Below are positions 16,022 through 24,876 of a DNA stretch of 50,000 nucleotides, in pieces (position 1 is the first letter of the stretch; the number at the start of each line of letters is the position of its first letter). The stretch is from NCBI GenBank assembly GCA_031363055.1, contig JANLTP010000027.1, positions 1-50,000 of the forward strand, written 5' to 3'. The DNA comes from JANLTP01 sp031363055 (GTDB lineage Bacteria > Pseudomonadota > Gammaproteobacteria > Burkholderiales > Burkholderiaceae_E). A program made the translations under genes and the position numbers. A model generated the notes under the pieces. That model was not told the DNA's origin and did not search any database. It saw nothing but the letters and a program-made list of their open reading frames with translations.

Positions 16022-16909
16022 CTATAGGTGTTCTCGCGCCAACAAAAGTTGAACCAATGGGTGGGCCACTTTTCGCTCGGTGCCAATGGCGAAGTAATGC
16101 TCCTTGACGTTGGCACAGCGACCGATACGTTTGACGCCGTAGACCGACTTCATCTCTTCGTGGATCAACTCGGCTGCCGGGAATACGCCCATGCCGCTGG
16201 CGCCGAAGGTTTTCAACAAGGCGCTGTCTTCGAATTCACCCACAATTTTTGGCTGGATATTGTTCTTTTCAAACCATCCATCCAAACCGGCGCGTACTGC
16301 CGCATGGGCAGTGGGCAGGAGCACGGGCACATGAGCTAGCGATCGCGGGAACCCATGTCGCGCCGAAGCAAAAAGTGTGGGAGGTGCGTACCAGGCGAGC
16401 GGCGAAGAACCCAATGGGTGGCTGTAGAGTTTGAGGTTCGGATTCGCGGGCGCTGGGAAATCGGCCAATACGATGTCCAATCGGTGCAGCGCCAAGTCGG
16501 CCAGCAGATCCTCCAATTCACCATCGTCGCAGCGCAAGCGCAAATTGGGCATACTCATCACAGGTTGCATCAAGCGGCGCACCACCAATTTGGGCATTGC
16601 ATCAGAAACGCCTACGGCTAATGGCACTCTCAATTCGCTGGTTGCGTCGCGCACCACAGCTGGCAGTAACTCGCCGAGTTGAAAAATCAGATCGGCTTGG
16701 CGCATCGCTGCGCGACCCGCATCGGTTAGGGCAAGCCCGCGCCCTGCAGGCTTAAGCAATTGATGGCCGAGCGTTCGCTCCAGTTCACGTACCTGCGTGC
16801 TGACGGTTTGCACCGCCATGCCGAGCCGATCGGCGGCGCGTGACATGCCACCTTCCTTGCCCACGACCCAAAAATAGTAGAGGTGACGATAGTTAAAGGA
16901 TACGATCAT
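16022..16909 (-). CDS. LysR-family regulator, NhaR-like
   Basis: This regulator of about 295 residues has an N-terminal winged helix (NYRHLYYFWVVGKEGGMSRA, then VQTVSTQVRELERTLG) and a C-terminal ligand domain. The YRHLYYFW opening and HPLGSSPLAWYAPP segment are typical of NhaR, the sodium/pH-responsive activator. ATG 16909 is the preferred start; a TTG two codons earlier is possible. It is divergent from the TerC-UspA gene about 170 bases away and might control it, which is inference from position. Confidence 0.88.
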   Translation of the reverse strand: MIVSFNYRHLYYFWVVGKEGGMSRAADRLGMAVQTVSTQVRELERTLGHQLLKPAGRGLALTDAGRAAMRQADLIFQLGELLPAVVRDATSELRVPLAVGVSDAMPKLVVRRLMQPVMSMPNLRLRCDDGELEDLLADLALHRLDIVLADFPAPANPNLKLYSHPLGSSPLAWYAPPTLFASARHGFPRSLAHVPVLLPTAHAAVRAGLDGWFEKNNIQPKIVGEFEDSALLKTFGASGMGVFPAAELIHEEMKSVYGVKRIGRCANVKEHYFAIGTERKVAHPLVQLLLAREHL

Positions 16910-17080
16910 GTTCAACTTTTACAGATGTAATGTTCTCGAATTATCTGCTTTATCAGAAGTTATAGCTGGCTTAGCGTTGCACTCGGGCTTTGGTTTCTCT
17001 CGTCAACTGCCCCTTGACTGCCATCGCGTTTGCCCAAATTGCAAACACGGATGGCAACCCACCTTGAAAAGGAATTGCCC

Positions 17081-18358
17081 GTGGACCCCACCAGTTTCAT
17101 CTCGGCCTTGCTGGCCATCATTGTTATCGACCTGGTGCTCGCCGGTGATAATGCTATCGTCATCGCATTGGCAGCTCGCGGCTTGCCCGGCCACCTGCAA
17201 AAGCGCGCCATTCTATGGGGTGCGGTTGGCGCCATTGGGGTGCGAACTCTGATGACGGTAGCGGTCGTTTGGTTGCTGAAGATTCCTGGCCTCTTGCTTG
17301 CGGGCGGTGCCATGTTAGTGTGGATAGGCTACCGCTTGTTGCGCCCCGACGTCGGCGACGGCGAAGCCGACCACCCCGCCGCGAACACGTTTTGGAGTGC
17401 CATGCGCACCATCGTGGTCGCTGACGCCGTGATGGGCCTGGACAACGTCCTGGCCGTTGCCGGCGCGGCGCACGGCAGTTACCTGCTCGTGGTCGCAGGG
17501 CTGGTAATCAGTGTCCCAATCGTTGTTTGGGGCAGCACGCTCGTGTTAAAAGTAGTGGATCGCTATCCGGGTGTCGTCTACCTGGGTTCAGCGGTGCTGG
17601 TGTGGACTGCGGTCAAGATGATGATGAGCGAGGCTTTCCTTCAGCCGTGGTTCGAGTCGGCGCCATTGGTGAGAACTCTCGCCTACTTTTTGATTCCGTT
17701 GGTACTGTTTATCGCATTCGCGAAAAACCACAAGCGCTTCGAGTCCCGCATTCATGCGCGATTGGCCGAGTTTGCCAAGCTGCGCCCCATCGGTGCCAGT
17801 TCGGACCCCTCACCGTCGACTTTTGATGACTCAACCCAAGGAGACTTCAACATGCTGAAAATACTTGTACCCGTAGATGGTTCCGATAATGCTTTGCGCG
17901 CGGTCCGGCATGCGGTCGCCGAGTACCAGCGACACCATGAACTGGAGGTGCACATTCTGAATGTACAACCGCGCCTGTCGAACTACGTGGCGCGGTTTGT
18001 GAGTCGTAGTGACCGAGCGTCGTGGCATCAAAACCAGGCACAGCTTGCATTGAACGGTGCGCGCGACTTGCTCCATCGGTCCAATGTGCCCCACCACGTG
18101 CACTGGGTTTCGGGCGACCGTGGCGACGAAATCGTCCGCGCGGCTGAACGAATGAAAGTTCATCACATTGTGATGGGCACAGCGCGGAAGAACTCCTTGA
18201 CGCGCATGCTGGAAGACTCAGTCACCGACAAGGTGCTGAGAACCACCGGAGTACCGGTAGAGGTAGTCGCCGGAGACTCGGTGTCCAGGTGGGAATCCTG
18301 GGGCATTCCTGCCGCAGCGGCCAGTGCAGCCGGCTTGATGATGCTGGCCATCGATTGA
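17081..18358 (+). CDS. TerC-family membrane protein fused to a UspA stress domain
   Basis: GTG 17081 with AAGGAA seven bases upstream gives 425 residues; ATG 17051 is the alternative. Residues 1 to about 230 form a TerC/YjbE-type membrane protein, with acidic membrane motifs VLAGDNAIVIALAARGLP and VVADAVMGLDNVLAVAGAAH that suit metal-ion export, often Mn. Residues from about 258 form a universal stress protein with ILVPVDGSDNALRAVRHAV and the nucleotide-binding motif GTARKNSLTRMLEDSVTDKV. No stop separates the two parts. The linker retains a ribosome site and ATG (17838-17854), so a free UspA may also be made. Confidence 0.88.
   Translation: MDPTSFISALLAIIVIDLVLAGDNAIVIALAARGLPGHLQKRAILWGAVGAIGVRTLMTVAVVWLLKIPGLLLAGGAMLVWIGYRLLRPDVGDGEADHPAANTFWSAMRTIVVADAVMGLDNVLAVAGAAHGSYLLVVAGLVISVPIVVWGSTLVLKVVDRYPGVVYLGSAVLVWTAVKMMMSEAFLQPWFESAPLVRTLAYFLIPLVLFIAFAKNHKRFESRIHARLAEFAKLRPIGASSDPSPSTFDDSTQGDFNMLKILVPVDGSDNALRAVRHAVAEYQRHHELEVHILNVQPRLSNYVARFVSRSDRASWHQNQAQLALNGARDLLHRSNVPHHVHWVSGDRGDEIVRAAERMKVHHIVMGTARKNSLTRMLEDSVTDKVLRTTGVPVEVVAGDSVSRWESWGIPAAAASAAGLMMLAID
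17838..17854 (+). promoter_or_regulatory. Internal ribosome site and start inside the TerC-UspA fusion
   Basis: AAGGAG at 17838-17843 is followed, eight bases later, by an in-frame ATG at 17852 exactly where the UspA domain begins (MLKILVPVDGSD). Starting here would give a separate 168-residue UspA. The arrangement looks like two once-separate genes whose stop was lost. Confidence 0.7.
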
Positions 18359-18419
18359 CCTTGAAAGGCCGCAGCAATCCGAATTAGACTCGAACACTCC
18401 GACTGTCTCGTATGAAAAA

Positions 18420-20069
18420 ATGTTCAGAAGACGTCTATCGATTGCATTGCTTACGCTTGCGGTAGCCTCGTTGTTGCAAGGTGCGCTGGCGTGGTGGGCG
18501 ATCGGTGTTGCTGAGCGACATGTTCTGCGAGGTCGTGCGGCGGGCGATGTGCTCACTGGTTTTCTGGAATTGTCGGTAACTAAACAGAGGCTACGTACTT
18601 GGCTATCGCAAGCGCTTCTGGACGCAGGCGCCGACCCTGCTGTTCGCGATACGCTTCAAGCGGAAATGGCCGGCTCGTTAGGCAATTTGCGATCGCTCGC
18701 CAACCGAGTAGTTGTGCTCGATGTAGAGGACTCCGACGCAATCCTGGAATACCAACAGCGGCAGGACGCAATGACGGTCTTGAGCAAGAACCTGGATGAA
18801 CTTCGAATTGCGCTGGCCTCAGCGAAGCCGCTGCCATCGGGTACAAACGCCGTTGTTGCCTGGGCAGAACTGACACGCGTTTTTAATTTGTCCGACGGTG
18901 CAGATTTGCGCACATTATTGGCCGAGAGTATCAAGAGAGAACAATCGGCTTTAGCTCGGGAAAGAGCCGCCGCTGATAGATCGCTCAATTTGGTCCTGGG
19001 CTTGGCCGTCAGTGCAACCGGTACGATTGCACTGGCAGCGGCATTGCTGGCGCTTTACTTTTCTCGTGCGCTACGCAGACCCCTGGATGAACTTAGCATG
19101 GGCGCTGTTGCGCTACGCAAGGGTGATCTGGCGCATCGAATTCCGGCTGATCGGCACGATGAATTTGCTCAGCTCGCAATCAGTGTGAATGCGATGGCCG
19201 AAGAACTGGAGCAACACAAATCGCGAGAGATAAAGGCGCGACAGCAGCTCGAAGAGTTGGTCCAAATACGGACTTCAGAATTGCAACATGCGCTGGAAAG
19301 ATTGCAGATGCTGGAGGCCAGACGTCGCCAACTATTTGCAGATATCAGTCATGAATTGAAAACGCCCACCACAGCTATTCGTGGCGAGGCAGAAATTGCC
19401 TTGCGCGGGCGAGATAAACCATTAAGTGAATACAAAAGATCGTTACACCGAATCGTCGAAGCGGTAACGCATTTGGGTGGTGTGATTGACGACCTCCTCA
19501 CCATGGCGAGAGGCGATATTGATGCACTTTCTTTTGTCAAGCAACCCGTTAACGTGCATGAACCCCTGCGGGAGGCGATTGACCAAGCTCGTGTACTTGC
19601 GATTGCCTCAGGCGTGCGGTTGGTGATGGCGCCAAGCCTTTCCCAACACAGTTTGATGGTTTCTGGCGACGCTCAGCGATTGCGACAAATGATGACGATC
19701 TTGCTGGATAACGCCGTCAGATATTCTTTTCCTGGTGGGCCGGTGAATATAAGTACGAGCGTTGATAACGTCGATGGGACGTTGGCCAAATGGGAGTTGC
19801 GAATTGTCGACCAGGGCATCGGTATTGATGTTGAAGAAATCGAGCACCTGTTCGAGCGAAATTTTCGCGGTGTTCGGGCTAGGCAGCACCGGGCTGACGG
19901 AAGTGGTCTTGGCTTGGCTATTGCCCGATCGCTTGCTCGGGCGCACGGCGGCCAAATTATGATATTCGCTAACCACCTTGATTCTTGCGATAAAGAGGAA
20001 AGGCCAGGCACGTGCGTGATTCTGTCTATCCCGCTGGCGGTACATTTTGAGGAAGCGCTTTTATTGTGA
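18420..20069 (+). CDS. Sensor histidine kinase with HAMP domain
   Basis: This 549-residue membrane kinase has segments at about residues 8-28 and 195-215, a periplasmic helical sensor region of about 165 residues between them, a HAMP linker (ALRRPLDELSMGAVALRKGD), and a coiled coil. The HisKA domain has the phospho-acceptor in SHELKTP, and the ATPase domain has N box LLDNAVRYS, G1 DQGIGI and G2 GSGLGLAIARS. Its stop overlaps the response regulator start (GTGATG), so the two are co-translated. The signal is unknown. Confidence 0.93.
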   Translation: MFRRRLSIALLTLAVASLLQGALAWWAIGVAERHVLRGRAAGDVLTGFLELSVTKQRLRTWLSQALLDAGADPAVRDTLQAEMAGSLGNLRSLANRVVVLDVEDSDAILEYQQRQDAMTVLSKNLDELRIALASAKPLPSGTNAVVAWAELTRVFNLSDGADLRTLLAESIKREQSALARERAAADRSLNLVLGLAVSATGTIALAAALLALYFSRALRRPLDELSMGAVALRKGDLAHRIPADRHDEFAQLAISVNAMAEELEQHKSREIKARQQLEELVQIRTSELQHALERLQMLEARRRQLFADISHELKTPTTAIRGEAEIALRGRDKPLSEYKRSLHRIVEAVTHLGGVIDDLLTMARGDIDALSFVKQPVNVHEPLREAIDQARVLAIASGVRLVMAPSLSQHSLMVSGDAQRLRQMMTILLDNAVRYSFPGGPVNISTSVDNVDGTLAKWELRIVDQGIGIDVEEIEHLFERNFRGVRARQHRADGSGLGLAIARSLARAHGGQIMIFANHLDSCDKEERPGTCVILSIPLAVHFEEALLL

Positions 20070-20782
20070 TGAATATCCTCGTCGTGGAGGACGACAACCG
20101 GGTTTCTGACTTTCTCGAAAGGGGTTTGCGTGCCGCAGGATATGGCGTTGAGGTAGCTCGTCACGGTATTGATGGCCTTCAACGCGCGCTGGCCGCTGAT
20201 AAATTGATGCAAGATGACGCGTCGATACAGTACGTTCTGTTGCTCGATGTATTGTTACCTGGCATGAATGGGCTTGAAATTTGCCAGACCTTGCGATCGC
20301 AGCGGGTGACGATGCCTATCTTGATGCTGAGCGCATTGGGCAGCTTGGTCGATCGGGTCGCGGGGCTTAAATTAGGGGCCGATGATTACCTGCCGAAACC
20401 CTTTGCCTTCGAGGAATTGTTGGCGCGCATCGAAGCACTTGGCCGTCGAGCCAGCACCACGGCGGCAACGACCAACAGTCGATTGGAGGTTGATGATCTG
20501 ATACTTGATCGAAGTGCCATGAGGGTTACCAGAGGTGGTATGTCTATCGTATTGACCGCAAAGGAGTTGGCACTCCTGGAATTGCTCATGTCAGCGCCAG
20601 GTAGATTATTCAGTCGCGAGCGAATTCTCGCGAATGTCTGGGGGGTGCACGAAGATCCGTTGACCAATGTCGTCGACGTATTTATTCGAAGATTGCGGGG
20701 CAAGATTGATTTTGACAGCGAAGTATCTTTCATTCAGACCGTACGCGGATTAGGCTATCGCCTTGAGTCCATTAAAAACTGA
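20069..20782 (+). CDS. OmpR-family response regulator
   Basis: This 237-residue regulator has a receiver domain with acidic pocket VVEDD, phospho-acceptor Asp in LLLDVLLPGMNG and Lys in DDYLPKPF, then a winged-helix output domain with TAKELALLELLMS and NVVDVFIRRLRGKID. ATG 20069 overlaps the kinase stop. OmpR-family proteins bind as tandem dimers to direct repeats with a spacing of about 11 bp, and such repeats occur just downstream, before the carbonic anhydrase gene. Confidence 0.94.
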   Translation: MNILVVEDDNRVSDFLERGLRAAGYGVEVARHGIDGLQRALAADKLMQDDASIQYVLLLDVLLPGMNGLEICQTLRSQRVTMPILMLSALGSLVDRVAGLKLGADDYLPKPFAFEELLARIEALGRRASTTAATTNSRLEVDDLILDRSAMRVTRGGMSIVLTAKELALLELLMSAPGRLFSRERILANVWGVHEDPLTNVVDVFIRRLRGKIDFDSEVSFIQTVRGLGYRLESIKN

Positions 20783-20802
20783 TAGGCAACTCCACACCTG
20801 TC

Positions 20803-20830
20803 GTTCATTTCCCGTTCATTTTCCATTCAC
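20803..20830 (+). promoter_or_regulatory. 11-bp direct repeats, candidate response-regulator site
   Basis: GTTCATTT occurs at 20803-20810 and 20814-20821, exactly 11 bp apart, with a third, weaker CATTCAC copy after it. This is the geometry of OmpR/PhoB-family binding sites. It lies between the response regulator stop and the carbonic anhydrase start, followed by an A/T-rich stretch able to hold a -10 element. Confidence 0.55.
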
Positions 20831-20909
20831 GGAATGTTAATAAAAAACGTCAATTTCGATCGCTGACTTCGTTTTATCATTCGGTGCGCTAACTTTTGGA
20901 AAGTGATTG

Positions 20910-21695
20910 ATGACAACTTATTTGCGTTCGCCAATTTCGGCCAAGTCTTCGACCGGTATTTGCCTGGGCTTGATTTCCTTTGCCGCTTCCCTGGCAATAT
21001 TCAGCGTGGAGGTTTCCGCTGATGTTCCAAAATCAAGCAGAGTCGTACCCAAAGGGACAATGTGTCAAACCCAGGACGCCAAAGCCTGTCAAGACGCAGT
21101 AACCCCCGACATGGTGCGCAAAAGCCTCGAGAAGGGAAACCAGCGTTTTGTTTCGGGTCGACCCACAGCAAAGAACTACATCAAGCAGGTCAAAGCTACG
21201 TCAGGCGGTCAGTTCCCCTTGGCCAGCATCGTGTCGTGCATCGATTCCCGTGCTCCGGCCGAGATCGTTTTTGACCAGGGAATTGGTGATGTTTTTAACG
21301 CCCGAATTGCCGGTAACTTTGTCAACGAAGATATCTTGGGTAGTTTGGAATTTGCGTCCAAAGTTGCGGGCTCCAAACTCATCGTGGTGTTAGGCCACAC
21401 CAGTTGTGGCGCCATCAAAGGTGCTTGTGATGACGCCAAGCTGGGTAACCTCACGGCCTTGATCGGCAAAATCAAGCCGGTAGTTGCCAGCACTGCGCCC
21501 GATGTGAAAGATCGTTCGTCGAAGAATTACGAGTTCGTCGAAATGGTCTCGGCCGCAAACGTCAAAGCGACTGTGCAAAACATCCGTGACAAAAGCCCCG
21601 TGTTGAAAGAAATGGAAGACAAAGGCGAAATCAAGATTGTTGGCGCGATGTACGATGTGAAAACCGGCAGAGTGAGTTGGTATCCCCCTAAATAA
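20910..21695 (+). CDS. Exported beta-carbonic anhydrase
   Basis: This 261-residue protein from ATG 20910 (GGAAAG site upstream) has an N-terminal signal peptide (about residues 1-38, ending VEVSADVP) and a beta-class carbonic anhydrase domain. The zinc ligands are Cys110, Asp112, His163 and Cys166 (SCIDSRAPAE and LGHTSCGA). It interconverts CO2 and bicarbonate in the periplasm. Cys52 and Cys60 in the N-terminal extension could form a disulfide. Its position behind a two-component system and 11-bp direct repeats suggests regulated expression. Confidence 0.94.
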   Translation: MTTYLRSPISAKSSTGICLGLISFAASLAIFSVEVSADVPKSSRVVPKGTMCQTQDAKACQDAVTPDMVRKSLEKGNQRFVSGRPTAKNYIKQVKATSGGQFPLASIVSCIDSRAPAEIVFDQGIGDVFNARIAGNFVNEDILGSLEFASKVAGSKLIVVLGHTSCGAIKGACDDAKLGNLTALIGKIKPVVASTAPDVKDRSSKNYEFVEMVSAANVKATVQNIRDKSPVLKEMEDKGEIKIVGAMYDVKTGRVSWYPPK

Positions 21696-21699
21696 TGTG

Positions 21700-21728
21700 G
21701 TGGCGCGCAAGTCCTGGAGGAGCGCCAC
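21700..21728 (+). terminator. Hairpin after the carbonic anhydrase gene
   Basis: A perfect 7-bp stem GTGGCGC (21700-21706) pairs with 21722-21728, five bases after the stop codon. There is no T tract, so intrinsic termination is uncertain. Confidence 0.4.
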
Positions 21729-21784
21729 GCCTTTGCGGTCATTCGGGTGTGCCCTGCCCAATCCGCCAATAGACGCCGCAGGGG

Positions 21785-22807
21785 TCAATGATCGAGAAGT
21801 CGGTCACACGCGATCACTTCAATGACCAGCTTGCCAATCGCGCCGCGCGATTCCATCAGTTGAATCGCCTCGGGCGCCCGCTCGAGTGAATACCGCTGCT
21901 GAATCTCGGGTCGAATCTGACCGTCGGCATATATTTGAAACAAGCGCTGCATGATGCGGGCATGGCCGTCGGGCTCGTACAGCAGGAATTGCCGCCAGTC
22001 GACGCCGACCATCTGGCAGCCCTTGAGCAAGATCAGATTCATCGGCACTCGCCCGATCCCGGCGGTAAAACCGATCACCAGATAACGCCCCTTCCAGCCC
22101 ATGGTTCGAAGCGCTGGTTCGGCGTAATCGCCGCCCACCGGGTCGACGATCATCTGGCTGCCACCTTTGCCGACGGCCGCCTTGAGGGCGTCGGTCAATG
22201 ATTTGCGGGCGTCCCCATCGAACGGTGAGCGGCCATAGACAACGACCTCGTCGGCACCATGCGCGCGCGCAACCTCGGCCTTGGCCTCGGAGGAAACGCC
22301 AGCCACCACCCGCGCGCCCGCAGCCTTGGCGAGCTCGACGCTGGCCAGGCCAATGCCGCCGGCTGCGCCAAGGACGAGCACGGTCTCGCCGCTCTTCAAC
22401 TCGCCGCGATCATGCAGCGCATAGTGGGCGGTCGCATAGGTAAAGATAAACGCTGCGGCGTCGGCAAACGACATGGAGTCCGGAATCTTCGTGAAGCGCG
22501 ATGCTTCGCCGCAGACCTGTTCGGCCATACCACCGGAGCCGATGATGCCGGCGACGCGCTCGCCTAGCTTCAAGGCGCTGACGCCGGATCCGATCGCCTC
22601 GACGACGCCGGCGACTTCCGCGCCCGGCGAAAACGGGCGGGCGAGCTTGACCTGATAGAGATCGCGGATGAACAAGCCATCCGGGAAATTGACGCCGCAG
22701 GCGTGCACCCGTACCACCACCTGACCGGGCTTTGGCGTCAGGTCAGCGACGGTTCTGAGTTCCAGGCACTCCGGGCCACCGGGCGTCACGCTGAGCAAGG
22801 CCTTCAT
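21785..22807 (-). CDS. NADPH:quinone oxidoreductase, zeta-crystallin type
   Basis: This 340-residue medium-chain reductase lacks the structural zinc site. The nucleotide-binding turn is VLVLGAAGGIGLASVELAKAAGARVVAGVS and the N-terminal GroES-like half holds VRVHACGVNFPDGLFIRDLY. (Only the short core of the first motif, GAAGGIGLA, is diagnostic.) The family reduces quinones or enones with NADPH; the substrate is unknown. It is divergent from the phytanoyl-CoA dioxygenase-like gene. Confidence 0.88.
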   Translation of the reverse strand: MKALLSVTPGGPECLELRTVADLTPKPGQVVVRVHACGVNFPDGLFIRDLYQVKLARPFSPGAEVAGVVEAIGSGVSALKLGERVAGIIGSGGMAEQVCGEASRFTKIPDSMSFADAAAFIFTYATAHYALHDRGELKSGETVLVLGAAGGIGLASVELAKAAGARVVAGVSSEAKAEVARAHGADEVVVYGRSPFDGDARKSLTDALKAAVGKGGSQMIVDPVGGDYAEPALRTMGWKGRYLVIGFTAGIGRVPMNLILLKGCQMVGVDWRQFLLYEPDGHARIMQRLFQIYADGQIRPEIQQRYSLERAPEAIQLMESRGAIGKLVIEVIACDRLLDH

Positions 22808-22865
22808 GGATATTCCGCTTTATCATTTATGATTCTGCGAATCATGGCATATTTGGAATCCCTCA

Positions 22866-22901
22866 GAGGACGCGTCAGTGGACCCATGAGAGGACCCGTT
22901 C
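22866..22901. repeat. 12-bp tandem repeat, three units, upstream of the PhyH gene
   Basis: Units GAGGACGCGTCA, GTGGACCCATGA and GAGGACCCGTTC follow one another without gaps in the divergent intergenic region, 45 bases before the dioxygenase start. The role is unknown. Confidence 0.6.
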
Positions 22902-22946
22902 GGGTCGAACCGATAGAAGGCGACTGATTTTGATCAATCGACCGTT

Positions 22947-23834
22947 ATGAATAATGCGACCGACCTGAACCAAGTGACCGACGTGAACCAAGCGACTGAC
23001 TTCGAAGTCGAGCAACACTTGCAGCGACTTGCGCGCGATGGTTTCACGATCATTCCGCAGTTGCTGGATTTGGATCAAATCGCTGCCTGTTCGGTTGAGC
23101 TCGATGCCTTGCTGGGCCAACATCGTGGTCGCAATGATTTTGAGGGTTTTCAAACCGAGCGGATCTATACGCTGATCAATCATGGCCGGCGGTTTCAGGA
23201 CCTGTGCGAGCAGCCGCAGATTCTCGCGATCATCGATCGACTGCTGTCGCCGGGTTACCTGCTCAGTGTTGCTCAGGCGATCGCCATGTCGCCCGGCGAA
23301 ACGCCGCAGGATTTTCATCGCGACGATGGCTACTATCCCGCAGTAGTCAGCGGTCTGCCACAAAGCGTCAGCACGATGATCGCGATTGATCCGTTCACGG
23401 CGACCAACGGCGCGACCGAGATCGTCGTGGGGAGTCATCGTTGGTCTGCGGACGATTACCAGGCCGCGCGCCGAGGTTCAGCAGACGAGTTGGGCCGGGC
23501 CATGCGTGCGCTGCAGGTCTTGCAAATGCCGGCCGGTAGTTGCGCAATCTGGGTGGGCGGCACGGTCCATCGCGGTGGCGCGAACCAGAGTACGGCGATC
23601 CGCCGCTCGATCACCAATCAATATTGCAATCCGTGGCTGCGGCCGCAGGAAACCTTCCTGTTGAGCGTGCCGCGCGAGACGGCCAGTACTATGTCACCTC
23701 GATTGCAGGCGATGCTGGGCTACGATATTGTGCCGCCGTTCATGGGCCATCTGACCGGGCTGCATCCGCGCCGTGTGTTCACGCCCGCCTGTTCAAGCAT
23801 TGATTCGACCGCAACTTTGAAGGAACCGTCATGA
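22947..23834 (+). CDS. Phytanoyl-CoA dioxygenase (PhyH)-family protein
   Basis: This Fe(II)/2-oxoglutarate oxygenase of 295 residues has iron ligands in the HRDDG motif and the distal His of VHRGGANQST, with the 2-oxoglutarate Arg likely in AIRRSITNQY. The extreme N-terminus (about residues 3-20) is an 18-bp tandem repeat product (ATDLNQ, VTDVNQ, ATDFEV). Its stop overlaps the cyclase-family gene by four bases, so both act in one pathway. The substrate is unknown. Confidence 0.88.
   Translation: MNNATDLNQVTDVNQATDFEVEQHLQRLARDGFTIIPQLLDLDQIAACSVELDALLGQHRGRNDFEGFQTERIYTLINHGRRFQDLCEQPQILAIIDRLLSPGYLLSVAQAIAMSPGETPQDFHRDDGYYPAVVSGLPQSVSTMIAIDPFTATNGATEIVVGSHRWSADDYQAARRGSADELGRAMRALQVLQMPAGSCAIWVGGTVHRGGANQSTAIRRSITNQYCNPWLRPQETFLLSVPRETASTMSPRLQAMLGYDIVPPFMGHLTGLHPRRVFTPACSSIDSTATLKEPS
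22952..23005. repeat. 18-bp tandem repeat at the 5' end of the PhyH gene
   Basis: Three 18-bp units, GCGACCGACCTGAACCAA and two variants, encode a repeated [A/V]-T-D-x-[N/E]-[Q/V] hexapeptide right after the start codon. It is in frame and outside the catalytic domain. Confidence 0.75.
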
Positions 23835-24634
23835 CGCGCCGATTCGTTGACCTTTCGATCTTTCTTGAGAACGATGTCGCTTCCGACCCGCCGGGCCTGG
23901 AGCCCAGGATCACCTATTTCACGCATGAGAACACCTACGCGCAAATTGCGCCGTTCTTCCCGGGCCTGCAACAGAAGGATCTGCCCGAAGGCGAGGGTTG
24001 GGCCGTCGAGACCGTTCAGCTCTCAACCCACAACGGCACCCATCTCGATGCGCCTTATCATTTTCACAGCACCATGGATGCGGCGCTTGGAGAGAAGCGG
24101 CCGGCCATCGCGATTCACGACGTGCCGCTCGAATGGTGTTTCCAGCCGGGCGTCAAACTCGATTTCCGACATTTTGCCGATGGCTATGTGGTGACTGCTG
24201 AGGATGTAGCCGCCGAGTTGCAGCGTATCAAGCACGAACTCAAGCCGCTCGAGATCGTCATGATCAATACGCGCGCCGGTTCGCGCTATGGGCACAAGGA
24301 CTATGTGTCGGCCGGCTGTGGCATGGGTTATGAAGCCACCATGTACTTGCTCGAGCGCGGCGTTCGCCTGACTGGCACCGACGCCTGGAGTTGGGACGCG
24401 CCGTTCGTACATACCGCCAAAAAGTACACCGAAAGCAAGGACGCCTCGCTGATCTGGGAAGGCCACAAGGCCGGCCGCGACATTGGTTATTGCCACATCG
24501 AAAAGCTTCACAACCTCGAATCAGTGCCCGGCGATGGTTTTTATGTCTCCTGCTTTCCGCACAAGATTCGCGGCGCGTCGGCGGGCTGGACGCGGGCGGT
24601 GGCGATTTTTGATGAGGCTTTGATGCGGACTTAG
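23831..24634 (+). CDS. Cyclase-family hydrolase (kynurenine formamidase-like fold)
   Basis: This 267-residue protein has the metal-binding signature HNGTHLDAPYHF typical of the cyclase/formamidase family (Mn/Zn amidohydrolases). A C-terminal E-K-L-H-N-L-E stretch and FPHKIRGASAGWTRAVAIF complete the fold. It overlaps the PhyH gene (ATGA). Known members hydrolyse N-formylkynurenine, isatin or related amides; which applies here is open. Confidence 0.88.
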   Translation: MTRRFVDLSIFLENDVASDPPGLEPRITYFTHENTYAQIAPFFPGLQQKDLPEGEGWAVETVQLSTHNGTHLDAPYHFHSTMDAALGEKRPAIAIHDVPLEWCFQPGVKLDFRHFADGYVVTAEDVAAELQRIKHELKPLEIVMINTRAGSRYGHKDYVSAGCGMGYEATMYLLERGVRLTGTDAWSWDAPFVHTAKKYTESKDASLIWEGHKAGRDIGYCHIEKLHNLESVPGDGFYVSCFPHKIRGASAGWTRAVAIFDEALMRT

Positions 24635-24876
24635 GTGGAATGGTGCTTACCTGACGCGGGAAGGTTAGCAGCAACCGAGGCGAATTTTCCGGAACACCGC
24701 GAGCGGCTATATCCGCTGACGGCCTGGCGCTGGCGCGGACGCGTGGTCAAGTGCCATTCGGGTATACACTTTCGTCTCGATTGCAAATAGCATCCTCTCA
24801 CGCACACGATCGGCAACCAAGCGGCACGTGCGGGGACTATACCCATTTCCCACCTCGATCGAGTCAAGGCCTGATC
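24635..24876. other. Gene-free stretch before the YbhN-like gene
   Basis: I see no convincing gene, repeat or terminator in these 242 bases. The frame of the next gene stays open upstream to 24751, but no family-like residues appear in that extension. Confidence 0.4.
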
